Of a DNA stretch of 64,000 bases, positions 1 through 9,051 are shown in pieces. The translations under genes and the position numbers were made by a program. Source of the DNA: Novosphingobium malaysiense (GTDB lineage Bacteria > Pseudomonadota > Alphaproteobacteria > Sphingomonadales > Sphingomonadaceae); assembly GCF_000802225.1 (NCBI RefSeq), contig NZ_JTDI01000003.1, forward strand, positions 744,001-808,000, given 5' to 3'. The notes under the pieces are model-generated. The model was given only the letters and a program-made list of their open reading frames with translations. It had not been told where the DNA came from and ran no database searches. Every line of letters starts with the position of its first letter. Position 1 is the first letter of the stretch.

Positions 1-570
1 AAGCCTAAACCCTGCGGCGTCGTGCGCGTTCCGACCGAGTCCGACTATGCCCGCGACGAAGCCCAGCTCAACGCCATCGTCCAGCGCATCCGCGACGTGG
101 CGCCGCAAGCAAGGGTCGTCTTCGTCCAGTACCTTTCGCCCCTGCCGCCTGCCGGAGCCTTGTGCGCAGCCACGCCGCTCAGCGAAGAGCATGCCGCGAT
201 CATCCGCACCATCGGCCAGCGTCTGGCGGAAATGACCGACCGGGTTGCCCTCGCCAATGGGGCGCTGGTCGTCGAGATGAACCTCGCCTCCGCCAACCAC
301 ACGCCGTGCGATCCCGAACCGTGGATGATCGGCGCGCCGCAAGGCTACGACGGCAAGCAGGGGCTGCAATGGCATCTCAACAAGGCAGGGATGCAGGCTG
401 CAGCGGATGGCATAGCTTACTGGCTCGTCGAAGCCGGCGTGAAGCCGGGCAAGGCCGTGGATCCTGTCACGCCGGAAGCACCGTCCGATCAGCCTGCGAC
501 AACGGACGAGGGAGAGAGCGAGCCCCTCTCCAACCCAGTGCCCGTCATCCCAGAGGGCGACGTGCCCTGA
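1..570 (+). CDS. SGNH/GDSL-type hydrolase, C-terminal part (5' end outside window)
   Basis: The reading frame is open from the first base, so the 5' end of the gene is missing; the GTG at 22 is probably internal. The protein resembles the C-terminal half of secreted SGNH-family esterases: a segment ending in FVQYL, an Asn-His pair (SANHT), and a late His in a WHLNKAGM context where the family's Asp-x-x-His block is expected. The catalytic Ser block would lie upstream. The tail after about residue 145 is Pro/Glu/Ser-rich and probably disordered. The last 26 bases overlap the convergent recR. The hydrolase call is family-level only; the substrate is unknown. Confidence 0.6.
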   Translation, partial: KPKPCGVVRVPTESDYARDEAQLNAIVQRIRDVAPQARVVFVQYLSPLPPAGALCAATPLSEEHAAIIRTIGQRLAEMTDRVALANGALVVEMNLASANHTPCDPEPWMIGAPQGYDGKQGLQWHLNKAGMQAAADGIAYWLVEAGVKPGKAVDPVTPEAPSDQPATTDEGESEPLSNPVPVIPEGDVP

Positions 571-1141
571 TCGCCTGCGCCAGCGTGCCCTCGTCGAGGT
601 AGTCCAGCTCGCCGCCGACCGGCAGGCCATGCGCGAGCTGGGTCACGCGGACCGGATAGCTCTCGAGCCGTTCGGCGATGTAGTGCGCGGTCGTCTGGCC
701 CTCCAGCGTCGCGTTCATGGCGAGCAGGACTTCGTCGATCCCGCCTTCCTCGATACGGTGGAGCAGACGGTCGATCGTCAGGTCTTCGGGCCGGACCCCG
801 TCGAGCGCCGAGAGCCTGCCGCCGAGCACGTGATAGCGCCCGGTGAAGAGCTTGGCGCGGTCGAGCGCCCAGAGGTCCGCCACTTCCTCGACCACGCAGA
901 TCGAGCGGGTATCGCGGCGCGGATCGCTGCAGATGCCGCAGGGGTTCGCGGTATCGATATTCCCGCAGGTGTCGCATTCGACGAGCGTGTCGCGCACTTT
1001 CGCCAGCGCATCGAGCAACTGCACCAGCGCCGTCTCGCGCCGCTTGATCAGCCACAATACGGCGCGGCGGGCGGAGCGGGGTCCGAGGCCGGGAAGGCGC
1101 GACAGGGCGGCGGTGAGCGTCTCGATCTCTTGCGATGCCAT
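545..1141 (-). CDS. recR: Recombination mediator protein RecR
   Basis: Acts with RecO/RecF to load RecA at gaps and during fork repair. With the start at 1141 the protein is 198 aa, the usual RecR length. It shows an N-terminal helix-hairpin-helix (around [11 protein letters not shown], residues 16-26), a four-cysteine zinc finger (C56, C59, C68, C71) and a Toprim domain beginning at ICVVEE (residue 81). An upstream in-frame ATG would add 19 residues that do not look like RecR, so I chose the internal start. The gene is convergent with the preceding hydrolase and divergent from fmt. Confidence 0.96.
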   Translation of the reverse strand: MASQEIETLTAALSRLPGLGPRSARRAVLWLIKRRETALVQLLDALAKVRDTLVECDTCGNIDTANPCGICSDPRRDTRSICVVEEVADLWALDRAKLFTGRYHVLGGRLSALDGVRPEDLTIDRLLHRIEEGGIDEVLLAMNATLEGQTTAHYIAERLESYPVRVTQLAHGLPVGGELDYLDEGTLAQAIRARRPLG

Positions 1142-1200
1142 GGATCGGCAGATAGGGCCTTGCGGGCACAAGCGAAAGAGACCCGGAGATTTCCCCACAT

Positions 1201-2109
1201 ATGCGCATCATCTTCATGGGAACCCCCGATTTCGCGGTGCCGGCGCTGGTCGCCCTGGTCGAGGCCGGGCACGAGGTCGTGGCCGCCTATACCCAGCCCC
1301 CGCGACCCGGCGGCCGGCGCGGCAAGGAGCTGACCCCCTCGCCCGTCCACAAGGAAGCCGAGATGCGCGGGATCGAGGTGCGCCATCCGGTCTCGCTGAA
1401 AAATGCCGAGGAACAGGCCGCCTTCGCCGTGCTGGAGGCCGACATCGCCGTCGTCGCCGCCTACGGGCTGATCCTGCCGCAGGCGATCCTCGACGGGACG
1501 GCGCGGGGCTGCCTCAACATCCATGCCTCGATCCTGCCGCGCTGGCGCGGGGCGGCGCCGATCCAGCGGGCGATCCTGGCGGGCGATCCCACCACCGGCG
1601 TCACCATCATGCAGATGGAGGCCGGACTCGACACCGGCCCGATGCTCGCCACCCTGCGCACCACCATCGACCGCAAGACCGCCGGCGAGCTGACCACGGA
1701 GCTGGCCGAACGCGGCGCGCAGCTCCTCATCGGCACCTTGCGCGATCTCGCGATCCACCGCCCCGTCGCCCAGCCCGAGGACGGGGTGACCTATGCCAGG
1801 AAGATCGACAAGGCCGAGGCGCGGGTCGACTTCTCCCAGCCCGCCGAGCAGGTCGAGCGGCAGGTCCGCGCTTTCATGCCAGCACCCGGCGCCTTCTTCG
1901 AACTCGACGGCGAGCGCTACAAGGTGCTGGCCGCCGACGTGGCCGAGGGCTCAGGCACGCCGGGCACGACGCTCGACGATGCCCTCACCGTCGCCTGCGG
2001 GTCCGGCGCGATCCGGATCACGCGTATCCAGCGCGCCGGCAAGCCCGCGATGGCGACCGGCGACCTGCTGCGCGGCAAGCCCGTTCCGGCAGGAACCAGC
2101 CTCGGCTGA
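1201..2109 (+). CDS. fmt: Methionyl-tRNA formyltransferase
   Basis: Formylates Met-tRNAfMet from 10-formyl-tetrahydrofolate for translation initiation. The 302-aa protein starts [16 protein letters not shown], typical of Fmt, and carries the catalytic triad at N106, H108 and D144 (in [15 protein letters not shown] and GLDTGPML). The C-terminal OB-like domain recognising tRNA follows from about residue 205. Many alphaproteobacteria have def next to fmt, but here the neighbour is the divergent recR. Length and motifs are complete. Confidence 0.97.
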   Translation: MRIIFMGTPDFAVPALVALVEAGHEVVAAYTQPPRPGGRRGKELTPSPVHKEAEMRGIEVRHPVSLKNAEEQAAFAVLEADIAVVAAYGLILPQAILDGTARGCLNIHASILPRWRGAAPIQRAILAGDPTTGVTIMQMEAGLDTGPMLATLRTTIDRKTAGELTTELAERGAQLLIGTLRDLAIHRPVAQPEDGVTYARKIDKAEARVDFSQPAEQVERQVRAFMPAPGAFFELDGERYKVLAADVAEGSGTPGTTLDDALTVACGSGAIRITRIQRAGKPAMATGDLLRGKPVPAGTSLG

Positions 2110-2151
2110 ACCTTCCCCCGCTCCTCTCGACACGAACGGGAAGTCTGATCG

Positions 2152-2682
2152 TCAAACCTTCTCCGGCATCTTGCGCACGGGCGGATTCTCGCCATCCCAG
2201 CGGCTGCTGGCATCGCGCATGACTTCGACGGTCTTTTCCCAGGCTTCGACCGGCTTGTCCTTCACCTTGATGTTGAAGCTGTCGGTGTTGCGGAACTCGA
2301 GGATTTCAACGCCCTCGGGGCCGGCGGTATAGGAATAGGGAACGTCCGCGCCGACGTAGAAACCGTCGCCGGCGCCCAGCGTCTCGCTACCCATGCGCAC
2401 TGATCCGGCGACGATGTAGTAGAGGCATTCGCAATCGTGGGTGTGCAGCGGCAGCGGGAAGCCGCTCTTGAACCAGAGGCGCGCAAGGCTCATGCCCGGC
2501 CGGCGATAGGGCACGTCGTTGTATTCGCCGCGGGCCTGGGTGGCCTCGGCGAACCGGGGCTGCATCGCCGCGAGATTGGGCGCATCGCCCTCGTAGGTCA
2601 TGCAGCCGCATTCCTCGAGCGTGGGCGCATCGGCGCCGCGGAAGATCTCGAAGCGCGGACGCTGGGTCTCGTTGTCGCTCAT
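2152..2682 (-). CDS. Cupin-domain protein
   Basis: A 176-aa soluble protein with a single cupin barrel. Cupin motif 1 is visible as PLHTHDCECLYYIVAGSVR (residues about 77-95), with two His and one Glu as likely metal ligands. Motif 2 is the PYSYTAGPEGVEILEF region. The N-terminal 60 residues are a family extension. No catalytic identity can be assigned; related proteins include metal-dependent dioxygenases and small-molecule-binding regulators. It is convergent with fmt and divergent from truA and appears monocistronic. Confidence 0.8.
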   Translation of the reverse strand: MSDNETQRPRFEIFRGADAPTLEECGCMTYEGDAPNLAAMQPRFAEATQARGEYNDVPYRRPGMSLARLWFKSGFPLPLHTHDCECLYYIVAGSVRMGSETLGAGDGFYVGADVPYSYTAGPEGVEILEFRNTDSFNIKVKDKPVEAWEKTVEVMRDASSRWDGENPPVRKMPEKV

Positions 2683-2780
2683 GGCATATCCTTTCCCGGT
2701 AGAGCAGGCATGGTGCCATTCCCCTGCCCCTGCGCCAAGCCATTTGCACCGCCGCGCCAGTCCTGTATCGGCGTGGCGAA

Positions 2781-3527
2781 ATGACCCGCTTTGCCCTCAC
2801 TCTCGAATTCGACGGCGCGCCCTTTATGGGGCTGCAGCGGCAGGCGCACGGCCCTTCCGTGCAGCAGACGGTCGAGGACGCGGCCCATGCCGTCACCGGA
2901 GAGGCAGTGACGATGCACGCCGCCGGGCGCACCGATACCGGCGTCCATGCCCTCGCCATGCGCGCCCATATCGACATCGCCAAGGACTTCACACCCTTCC
3001 GCCTGATGGAAGCGCTCAACGCCCGGATGCGGCCGAACCCGGTTGCGGTTACCGCCTGCGAGGAGGTTGCGGACGACTGGCACGCCCGCTTTTCCTGCAT
3101 CGGGCGCGCCTATATCTACCGCATCGTCAACCGCCGCGCGCCGCTGACGCTGGAGCGGGGCAAGGCCTGGCTGGTCTCCCGCCCGCTCGATGCAGAGGCC
3201 ATGCACCGCGCCGCGCAGGCGCTGGTCGGCCAGCACGATTTCACCACCTTCCGCTCGGTCCACTGCCAGGCCAGGAGCCCGCTCAAGACGCTCGACCGGC
3301 TCGACGTCCGGCGCGAGGGCGAGCAGGTGCTGATCGAGGCCGAGGCGCGCAGCTTCCTGCACCATCAGGTCCGCTCGATGGTCGGCTGCCTCGCCATGGT
3401 CGGCATGGGCCGCTGGCGCGAGGAGCAGGTGGGCGAAGCCCTCGAAGCCCGCGACCGGCAGGCGCTGGGCCTGAACGCCCCGCCCGACGGGCTCTATTTC
3501 GTCCGCGCGGTCTATCCGGAGAACTGA
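2781..3527 (+). CDS. truA: tRNA pseudouridine(38-40) synthase
   Basis: Isomerises uridines 38-40 in the anticodon stem-loop. The 248-aa protein has the TruA catalytic motif [11 protein letters not shown] with Asp52 as nucleophile, the conserved [13 protein letters not shown] segment, and the [11 protein letters not shown] motif near residue 195. Full family length. It is followed by intergenic palindromes, with no downstream partner on the same strand. Confidence 0.97.
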   Translation: MTRFALTLEFDGAPFMGLQRQAHGPSVQQTVEDAAHAVTGEAVTMHAAGRTDTGVHALAMRAHIDIAKDFTPFRLMEALNARMRPNPVAVTACEEVADDWHARFSCIGRAYIYRIVNRRAPLTLERGKAWLVSRPLDAEAMHRAAQALVGQHDFTTFRSVHCQARSPLKTLDRLDVRREGEQVLIEAEARSFLHHQVRSMVGCLAMVGMGRWREEQVGEALEARDRQALGLNAPPDGLYFVRAVYPEN

Positions 3528-3545
3528 ATTCACTCCGCCTCCGCT

Positions 3546-3612
3546 CGTCCTGAGCCTGTCGCAGGACGTTGGCGCCGCGCCAGCACCATCACCCTTCGAC
3601 AAGCTCAGGGTG
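3546..3612. repeat. Pair of sphingomonad-type intergenic palindromes
   Basis: Two short hairpins follow truA. The first is CGTCCTG...CAGGACG (3546-3568) around the core CTGAGCCTGTCG. The second is CACCCT...AGGGTG (3590-3612) around TTCGACAAGCTC. They are opposite-orientation variants of the same element, whose consensus CCTGAGCTTGTCGAAGG is widely dispersed in sphingomonad genomes. They may act as transcription terminators for truA or as REP-like elements. Confidence 0.75.
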
Positions 3613-3647
3613 AGCGGACGTGTGATCAAGGTCATCCCGCAAGCGCA

Positions 3648-3770
3648 AGGTGACAGTCCGGTTGACACGCGTGACACGGTCCAGGGGAAATGTGTCACCT
3701 TGCGCCTCCGGTGTCACCTTAGCGCGCGTAAGTGTCACCTTGCGGCACCCACCCGTCACCTTGCGCGTCG
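3648..3770. repeat. Degenerate tandem GTGTCACCTTGCG repeats
   Basis: Copies of GTGTCACCTTGCG or close variants occur at about 3691, 3711, 3732 and 3753, spaced about 20-21 bp apart. One inverted copy (GCAAGGTGACA) lies at about 3645. On the minus strand the motif reads CAAGGTGAC and encodes Gln-Gly-Asp at the C-terminus of the neighbouring HTH gene; the copies beyond that gene's stop are no longer translated. It looks like a decaying coding minisatellite. Confidence 0.7.
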
Positions 3771-4019
3771 TAGACCAGCCCGGCCCGCCGCATCTGCGCG
3801 CCGAGGCGCAGCCCTTCGTCCCAGACCTCCGCAAAGCCCGCGCCGAGCCGCCGGCGCAGGCGATAGGCAGACTGCCGGCTCACCCCCCACGGCGCGCGTC
3901 GCCGCCGCGACCGACCCCGTCACCGCCAGCGCGCGGAGGAAGGCATGGATGCGGAGCCTGCTCCAGCGGTACTCGGCGTTGGAACGGCGGGGCGGACGGG
4001 GGTGGTGTGTGTTGGGCAT
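3719..4019 (-). pseudogene. Frameshifted small HTH protein with QGD-repeat tail
   Basis: From the ATG at 4019 the frame encodes an N-terminal segment rich in Pro and Arg, then RWSRLRIHAFLRALAVTGSV and AAATRAVG, a helix-turn-helix first half. The frame breaks at a run of six C on the plus strand (3883-3888). Removing one base restores VSRQSAYRLRRRLG and FAEVWDEGLRLGAQ, the expected recognition helix and continuation. The restored frame then runs through two QGD units to TAA at 3719. I recognise this as a sphingomonad family of small HTH proteins with QGD repeats, of unknown function. The break could be real or a homopolymer sequencing error. Confidence 0.65.
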
Positions 4020-4285
4020 GCGGCGAGGGTACCGCAGGCGGGGGTGTGTAGGAAAATGGGTTTTCCCACTTTGCATCCCCTGAATTGATCTTTGAGAGGA
4101 ATGGATTCAGCGTGAAAGAAGACATCCGTGCCGGCATGGCCTTCGTCAGCTGCAAACCTATGCAGGCCCTGAACCGCTAAATATCGAACTTACCGGAATC
4201 TCATCTTTGCTAACATCACTTTCAGACCTTTGTGAGACCTCCTTCAACTCGACAAGGGGCCATGAAGCGAACGTTATTGGGCAGG

Positions 4286-4840
4286 CTAGCCCTTAACTTT
4301 ACCAGCTCCAAGCTCGGCGGCTTTTGCCTTGCGAAGGAGGTGTTGAGCAAAAACGATTAACTCAAGTGCCACGTCGGGTTCTTCAACCCAATTGAACTCG
4401 TGAGTCGTTGGGTTACGAATTCCCAGCATCGCACCAGAAAAAAGGCGATGATAACCTTTCTGCTCATCGACTTGAGACGGCGTCTTCATTTCGGACCATT
4501 TAAGGTAAGGGCCTCCCGGGGAAAAGACTTGCTCCATCAGCGTTGTACCGTTTTGGATTAAATGAGGAACTCGTTCGGCAACGAACTTGTCTACTGCCTT
4601 GAATGCCTCTGCCACCGATAGATTGTAGTGGCCTGAAACGAAGAGGTCGGCTGATACATCATGAATCTCTGCCTCAACAATCACCCGTTCATAGACGCTA
4701 GCGGGCTCGGATCCCTCGGATGTGGGTGAAGGGAGGGCCAACATGCGCGGCGCCGGAAGTGCCAGAACCGAACGAGCAAGCCCGACCTCCAGCAAATGCT
4801 CTTGAAGTCGCCGGATGCCATCAAGAATCCGGAGCGTCAT
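4286..4840 (-). CDS. TIGR02391 (Ymh) family protein
   Basis: A 184-aa protein of unknown function. The C-terminal half has the family signature: GTTLMEQVFSP, then GYHRLFSGAMLGIRNPTTHE (about residues 129-148), followed by an alpha-helical end. The N-terminal part has a helical segment (ILDGIRRLQEHLLEVGLARS). Its start overlaps the end of the upstream DUF5343 gene by 20 bp, so the two are almost certainly co-transcribed. GC content is visibly lower than in the flanking core genes, suggesting acquisition. Families of this type are often seen in accessory islands; a defence role is possible but only inference. Confidence 0.75.
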   Translation of the reverse strand: MTLRILDGIRRLQEHLLEVGLARSVLALPAPRMLALPSPTSEGSEPASVYERVIVEAEIHDVSADLFVSGHYNLSVAEAFKAVDKFVAERVPHLIQNGTTLMEQVFSPGGPYLKWSEMKTPSQVDEQKGYHRLFSGAMLGIRNPTTHEFNWVEEPDVALELIVFAQHLLRKAKAAELGAGKVKG

Positions 4841-5519
4841 ATAGGTAGCGCCTCATTGCCTGAAAGATGGACTCGATTTGCTCACTGCCAGCGTCGGCAC
4901 TGATGTGGATTTGCACGTTGATGTTCAACGGAAAAGCGTCCGCACCTGTGCGAGGCGGTGACACGTTTCGATCGTTCCCTTCTCGACGAGTCGGATTCTC
5001 ATCCGAACTTCGTGCGTTTTTGGATACGCTCCGCGAAGAGCGTGGGGACCGCGTCTTCGGAGCTCCGTCTCCCTGAGAAGATTTCGCGTTGGAGCGAGGG
5101 GCTTCATTCGGAGTCGGACTTGAGATGAGTAAATAGGTCGCGGCTTTGTTGCCCGCTGAACCCTGACCAAGCCCCTCGTGCAGAAACCAGGAAACGACTT
5201 TCTGTCTGTCGGCATCACCCGGGGGAGCAAGGTGCAACAATCCCTCAGGATAGATGTCCTTGACGATTTGGCTAACCGCCTCGGCATAGCTTTCATCCAG
5301 CCGCCACTTCTGCGCGATAGGGGTCGCCTTCCCCTCTTCTGTGAGAATGCCTACATTCTTCAACTCATTGATGTACGCGCGGGCAGCGGCTTCTTGCACG
5401 CCGAGCTGCACGCCAAGCAACCGCTCATCGACAGTTACATTCGGAGTCTTATGAAGAATTGCCCGAACACCCCACCAAACTGTGCTCGGGATTTGAGGGT
5501 AACGCACCTTTTCCGCCAT
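4821..5519 (-). CDS. DUF5343-like protein
   Basis: A 232-aa protein of unknown function. The start at 5519 is chosen because AAGGAG lies about 8 bases upstream; a longer frame begins at 5549. Residues about 1-115 match a DUF5343-type winged-helix-like domain (starting MAEKVRYPQIPSTVWWGVR), a Ser/Arg-rich linker spans about 120-195, and a conserved ending contains NINVQIHISADA followed by an amphipathic helix. It precedes and overlaps the TIGR02391 gene. The N-terminal fold would suit DNA or partner binding, but the role is unknown. Confidence 0.7.
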   Translation of the reverse strand: MAEKVRYPQIPSTVWWGVRAILHKTPNVTVDERLLGVQLGVQEAAARAYINELKNVGILTEEGKATPIAQKWRLDESYAEAVSQIVKDIYPEGLLHLAPPGDADRQKVVSWFLHEGLGQGSAGNKAATYLLISSPTPNEAPRSNAKSSQGDGAPKTRSPRSSRSVSKNARSSDENPTRREGNDRNVSPPRTGADAFPLNINVQIHISADAGSEQIESIFQAMRRYLYDAPDS

Positions 5520-6088
5520 AATGGTACTCCTTTGTGTAACACATGCCACACAAAGTGGAAGATTGGAAGGTTGAGGGAATTGCCGATTTCAGTAAGTTAA
5601 TGAGAACTCGGCAGAGTTGATTACTTGTCCGTAGGCCATCCCACAAAAGCCTAAGGCGAATACGCACCCAGCCACTCGGCCGCTTCGACCTTCTTATCTA
5701 CGGCGGTGGAGGAAAACTTCGTCCTACACTATTCATACTTGAGATTGCCGTGGCTCAACGCAGGACCAAAGCCCAGTAACCGGCTGTTGCCACAAGACGA
5801 AAATTACTAACTAACAGCGCCTCGAACCTACGATCCGCAATTTAAAGTTTGAGTTGCCCAAGTGGCGAGCAACCACTTCTTAGGGCGTGCAGCAGAGCTG
5901 AAAATTCCGGCCGGATTTACATCGGCCCACAAACCAATTGTTGTGCTAGCGCAGGCAATGGAAGATGGCGCCAAAGCGGCGAACGCCGTTCGCTTCCGCC
6001 CCGGCCTCGATACCTCAAGCGCGCGGACTGTCCTGACCGCAATGGCCGAGACGATCCCCGCGCTCGCAATTAATGACCTTGCGCCCCC
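5520..6088. other. 569-bp interval with low coding evidence between the DUF5343 cassette and cobS
   Basis: No recognised gene. The part up to about 5860 is relatively AT-rich with no sustained coding signal. From a GTG at 5862 a plus-strand frame runs into the cobS 3' end (stop 6143), including residues ending FRPGLDTSSARTVLTAMAETIP. I do not recognise this sequence, and it overlaps cobS by 55 bp, so it is either a gene remnant or chance. cobT, often found next to cobS in alphaproteobacteria, is not here. Confidence 0.4.
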
Positions 6089-7081
6089 TCAAGCCTTGCC
6101 GACAACACTCTCCGGTAGCTCCGTTCCGAACACGCGCTGGTAGTATTCGGCCACCAGCATGCGCTCGGTCTCGTCGCACTTGTTTAGGAACGAGAGGCGG
6201 AAGGCGAAGCCGACGTCGTTGAAGATCGCGGAGTTCTGCGCCCAGGTGATGACCGTGCGCGGGCTCATCACGGTCGAGATGTCGCCGTTCATGAAACCCT
6301 GGCGCGAGAAGTCGGCGACCTTGACCATGTTGGCGATGGTGCCGGCATCGACCTGCGGCACCTTGGCGGTGACGATGGCGATCTCGGTTTCGGCCGGAAG
6401 GTAGTTGAGGCCGACCACCAGGTTCCAGCGGTCCATCTGGCCCTGGTTGATCTGCTGGGTGCCGTGATAGAGGCCCGAGGTATCGCCGAGGCCCACCGTG
6501 TTGGCAGTGGCGAAGAGGCGGAAGTGCTTGTCCGGGCGGATCACGCGGTTCTGGTCGAGCAGGGTCAGCTTGCCCTCGGTCTCCAGAATGCGCTGGATCA
6601 CGAACATCACGTCGGGCCGGCCGGCGTCGTATTCGTCGAACACCAGCGCGACCGGGTGCTGCAGCGCCCAGGGCAGCAGGCCTTCGCGGAACTCGGTGAC
6701 CTGCAAGCCGTCGCGCAGGACGATGGCGTCGCGGCCGATCAGGTCGATGCGGCTGATGTGCGCATCGAGGTTGATGCGGATGCACGGCCATTTGAGGCGG
6801 GCGGCGACCTGCTCGATGTGGGTCGACTTGCCGGTGCCGTGGTAGCCCTGCACCATCACGCGGCGGTTGTAGGCAAAGCCGGCGAGGATCGCGAGCGTGG
6901 TGTCCGGATCGAACACGTAGCTCTCGTCGAGGTCAGGAACGCGCTCGTCCGCCTTCGAGAAGGCGGGCACCTTCATGTCGATGTCGATCCCGAAGGTTTC
7001 GCGCACGTCGACTTCGGTGTCGGGAGCAGCCAGTACAGTGGAGTCGCGGGTGTCGGTCATGATGTTCGCAGATTCAGCCAT
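6089..7081 (-). CDS. cobS: Cobaltochelatase subunit CobS (AAA+ ATPase)
   Basis: ATPase subunit of the aerobic CobNST chelatase, which inserts cobalt into hydrogenobyrinic acid diamide. With the start at 7081 (GGGAGGG just upstream) the protein is 330 aa. The N-terminal domain ends at about residue 55. Walker A is GYHGTGKST (79-87), Walker B is ALVFDEYD (DE at 149-150), and sensor/arginine regions follow (LFATANTVG). Its usual partner cobT is absent from the downstream side, where the accessory patch sits; cobT and cobN must be elsewhere if the pathway works. Confidence 0.93.
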   Translation of the reverse strand: MAESANIMTDTRDSTVLAAPDTEVDVRETFGIDIDMKVPAFSKADERVPDLDESYVFDPDTTLAILAGFAYNRRVMVQGYHGTGKSTHIEQVAARLKWPCIRINLDAHISRIDLIGRDAIVLRDGLQVTEFREGLLPWALQHPVALVFDEYDAGRPDVMFVIQRILETEGKLTLLDQNRVIRPDKHFRLFATANTVGLGDTSGLYHGTQQINQGQMDRWNLVVGLNYLPAETEIAIVTAKVPQVDAGTIANMVKVADFSRQGFMNGDISTVMSPRTVITWAQNSAIFNDVGFAFRLSFLNKCDETERMLVAEYYQRVFGTELPESVVGKA

Positions 7082-7200
7082 ATCGCCCTCCCGCCTAAAG
7101 GACGCGGCGCTGCACCGCAATAAGCTTTGGCCGGATTAGCGGCGGACCTGTCCGAAAAGGAAGGGGTGGTATGCAAAACGAAGGGAGTTTGGGCTTCCCC

Positions 7201-7929
7201 TCAGCCCGCCGCCTTCATCTCCACCTTTGCCGGCAGCACGAACAGGTCGATGAACCGCCGCGCCAGGTCCGCGTCGCCGCCGATGGCCAGGCGGTTGCCG
7301 GCTTCCTCGGGCGTCTGCTTGCCGTAGAAGACGGGCAGGAAGTCCGAGGCGCTGCGCGCGCTGAAGCGCAGGTCGGGCGTCATCATCGTATCGCCGACGG
7401 GATGGATGCTGAGGCCATCGTGGCGCAGGCGCCCGGCGAAGTGGTCCTCGCCCACGTCGAAGGCGACCCACAGCTCCATGTCGCCGATCTTGCGGTGATC
7501 GAGCATCGTGCGCATCGAGAGCATGAGCGAGGTGGGCGTGAGCGGCAACGAGGGATCGTGGAACGGCGCGCGCACGGCCCAGCGGCCCAGCTCCTGCAGC
7601 ACCTTTTCCAGCCCGCGGCCCCACTCGGTGAGCTGATAGACCTGCGCCGAGACCGGCGGCGGCAAGTGCGCGCGCTCGACGATGCCCAGCTCCTGCAGCG
7701 TCTCCAGCCGCTCGGTCAGCGTCTTGGCGGAAAGGTTGGGCAGGCTGGCGCGGATGTCGCTGAAACGGCGGCCGCCCAGCATCAGCTCGCGAATGACGAG
7801 CAGCGTCCAGCGCTCGCCGATCAGCTCCATGCCGAAGGCGGCGGCGCAGGCATCGCCGTACCACTTGCCATGGACTTTGCGCGCGTCCTGAACGTCTCGA
7901 CCCACTTTGGTTTCTTTTTGCAACTTCAT
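7201..7929 (-). CDS. HxlR-family transcriptional regulator with C-terminal ligand-type domain
   Basis: About 242 aa. Residues about 25-115 form an HxlR winged helix: CAAAFGMELIGERWTLLVIREL, then FSDIRASLPNLSAKTLTERL and QVYQLTEWGRGL. The extra C-terminal domain of about 120 residues may bind a ligand (SCP2-like; inference). It is divergent from the eight-gene GST/VOC cluster with only 71 bp between starts, so it is the likely local regulator. The start is uncertain: ATG 7929 has a poor ribosome site, and a GTG at 7956 is the alternative. Confidence 0.85.
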   Translation of the reverse strand: MKLQKETKVGRDVQDARKVHGKWYGDACAAAFGMELIGERWTLLVIRELMLGGRRFSDIRASLPNLSAKTLTERLETLQELGIVERAHLPPPVSAQVYQLTEWGRGLEKVLQELGRWAVRAPFHDPSLPLTPTSLMLSMRTMLDHRKIGDMELWVAFDVGEDHFAGRLRHDGLSIHPVGDTMMTPDLRFSARSASDFLPVFYGKQTPEEAGNRLAIGGDADLARRFIDLFVLPAKVEMKAAG

Positions 7930-7945
7930 CGTTGCTTTTTGTAAC
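7915..7945. promoter_or_regulatory. Candidate operator of the HxlR/GST divergent promoter
   Basis: The palindrome GCAAC-TTCATC-GTTGC occupies 7920-7935, and a 10-bp direct repeat TTTTTGCAAC / TTTTTGTAAC is found at 7915-7924 and 7936-7945. It overlaps the proposed start codon of the regulator and lies 56-86 bp upstream of the first GST gene, which would suit autoregulation. Binding is inferred from position and symmetry only. Confidence 0.45.
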
Positions 7946-8000
7946 CTCGCTGTCACCGTAAGGCAATACCGATTCGCAGCAATGCCTAGGGAACACCACC

Positions 8001-8663
8001 ATGCCGATAACCGATACCGCCGAAACCGTGATCAGCGCCTTCGACAACGTGCCCGACTTCGCGAAAGGCATGGTCCGCGACGTGCGGATCCGCTGGGCGC
8101 TGGAGGAAATCGGGCGCGACTATGCGGTGCAGAACCTCGATGCCTTCAAGCCCAAGCCCGATGGCTACCGCGACTGGCAGCCCTATGGCCAGGTGCCGGC
8201 CTTTGCCGATGGCGACATGCGCCTGTTCGAAAGCGGCGCGATCCTGCTCTATCTCGGCGAGCAGGACGAGCGGCTGCTGCCGCACGATCCCGACATTCGC
8301 TGGTCCGCGATCACCTGGACCATCGCCGCACTCAACAGCGTCGAGCCCTCGCTGATGCAGATCGTCAATCTCGACTTCTTCCTCGCCGGCCAGCCCTGGG
8401 CCAGGGAAGCCCGCCCGGCGATGCTTGAACTGGCGCGCGGCAAGCTCAAGAGCACCGAGAAGGCGCTGGGCGAGCGCGAGTGGTTCGCGGGCCCCTTCAC
8501 AATCGCCGACATCATGATGACATCGGTGCTGCGCAATGTGGACCATACCGACCTGCTGGACGGCTTCCCCGCCCTCGGCGCCTTCAAGGCGCGGGCCGAG
8601 GCGCGGCCGGCCTTCCAGCGCGCGCTGGCTGATCAGATGGCGGGATACCGCGAGCCCGCCTGA
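8001..8663 (+). CDS. Glutathione S-transferase family protein (first of three)
   Basis: A 220-aa cytosolic GST. The thioredoxin-like N-terminal domain spans about 10-90, with YGQVPAF and the glutathione gamma-glutamyl-binding pair in FESGAILLYL. The helical C-terminal domain includes WFAGPFTIADIMMTSVLR (N-capping region FTIADI). It is the first gene of a rightward cluster, 14 bp before the DUF1428 gene. The substrate is unknown. It differs clearly from the two other GSTs in the cluster, so it is not a recent duplicate. Confidence 0.9.
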   Translation: MPITDTAETVISAFDNVPDFAKGMVRDVRIRWALEEIGRDYAVQNLDAFKPKPDGYRDWQPYGQVPAFADGDMRLFESGAILLYLGEQDERLLPHDPDIRWSAITWTIAALNSVEPSLMQIVNLDFFLAGQPWAREARPAMLELARGKLKSTEKALGEREWFAGPFTIADIMMTSVLRNVDHTDLLDGFPALGAFKARAEARPAFQRALADQMAGYREPA

Positions 8664-8677
8664 ACCGGAGACATGCC

Positions 8678-9049
8678 ATGTCCTATATCGAAGGCTTCAT
8701 CATCCCGGTCCCCATTGCCAACAAGGACCTTTTCATCGCCCATGCCCGCGAGATCGACCCGATCTTTCTCGAACACGGGGCAACCCGGGTCTGGGAATGC
8801 TGGGGCGACGATCTCCAGCACGGCAAGCAGACCGATTTCTATCGCGCGGTGGAGGCCAAGGAGGACGAGACGGTCTGCTTCAGCTGGATCGAATGGCCCG
8901 ACAAGGCCACGCGCGAGGTGCAGATGGCCGCGCTGATGAAGCTGATGCAGACCGACCCGCGCTTCGATCCGGACCAGAACCCGGTACCCTTCGATGGCAA
9001 GAGGATGGTCTTCGGCGGCTTCGAACCCGTCGTCGTCATGGGAGAATGA
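8678..9049 (+). CDS. DUF1428 family protein
   Basis: A 123-aa protein starting MSYIEGFIIPVP, with HGATRVWECWGDD and FSWIEWPDKATR, all characteristic of DUF1428, a small ferredoxin-like (dimeric alpha/beta barrel) family of unknown function. The ATG follows a GGAG ribosome site closely. Two bases separate its stop from the next ATG, indicating an operon with the VOC protein. Its recurrence beside VOC and GST genes suggests an accessory role in small-molecule metabolism. Confidence 0.9.
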   Translation: MSYIEGFIIPVPIANKDLFIAHAREIDPIFLEHGATRVWECWGDDLQHGKQTDFYRAVEAKEDETVCFSWIEWPDKATREVQMAALMKLMQTDPRFDPDQNPVPFDGKRMVFGGFEPVVVMGE

Positions 9050-9051
9050 GC

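Noticed and set aside
5862..6143. A 93-aa plus-strand frame ending inside cobS
   Set aside because: Overlap with the cobS 3' end and no family match; kept only as a note in the interval entry.
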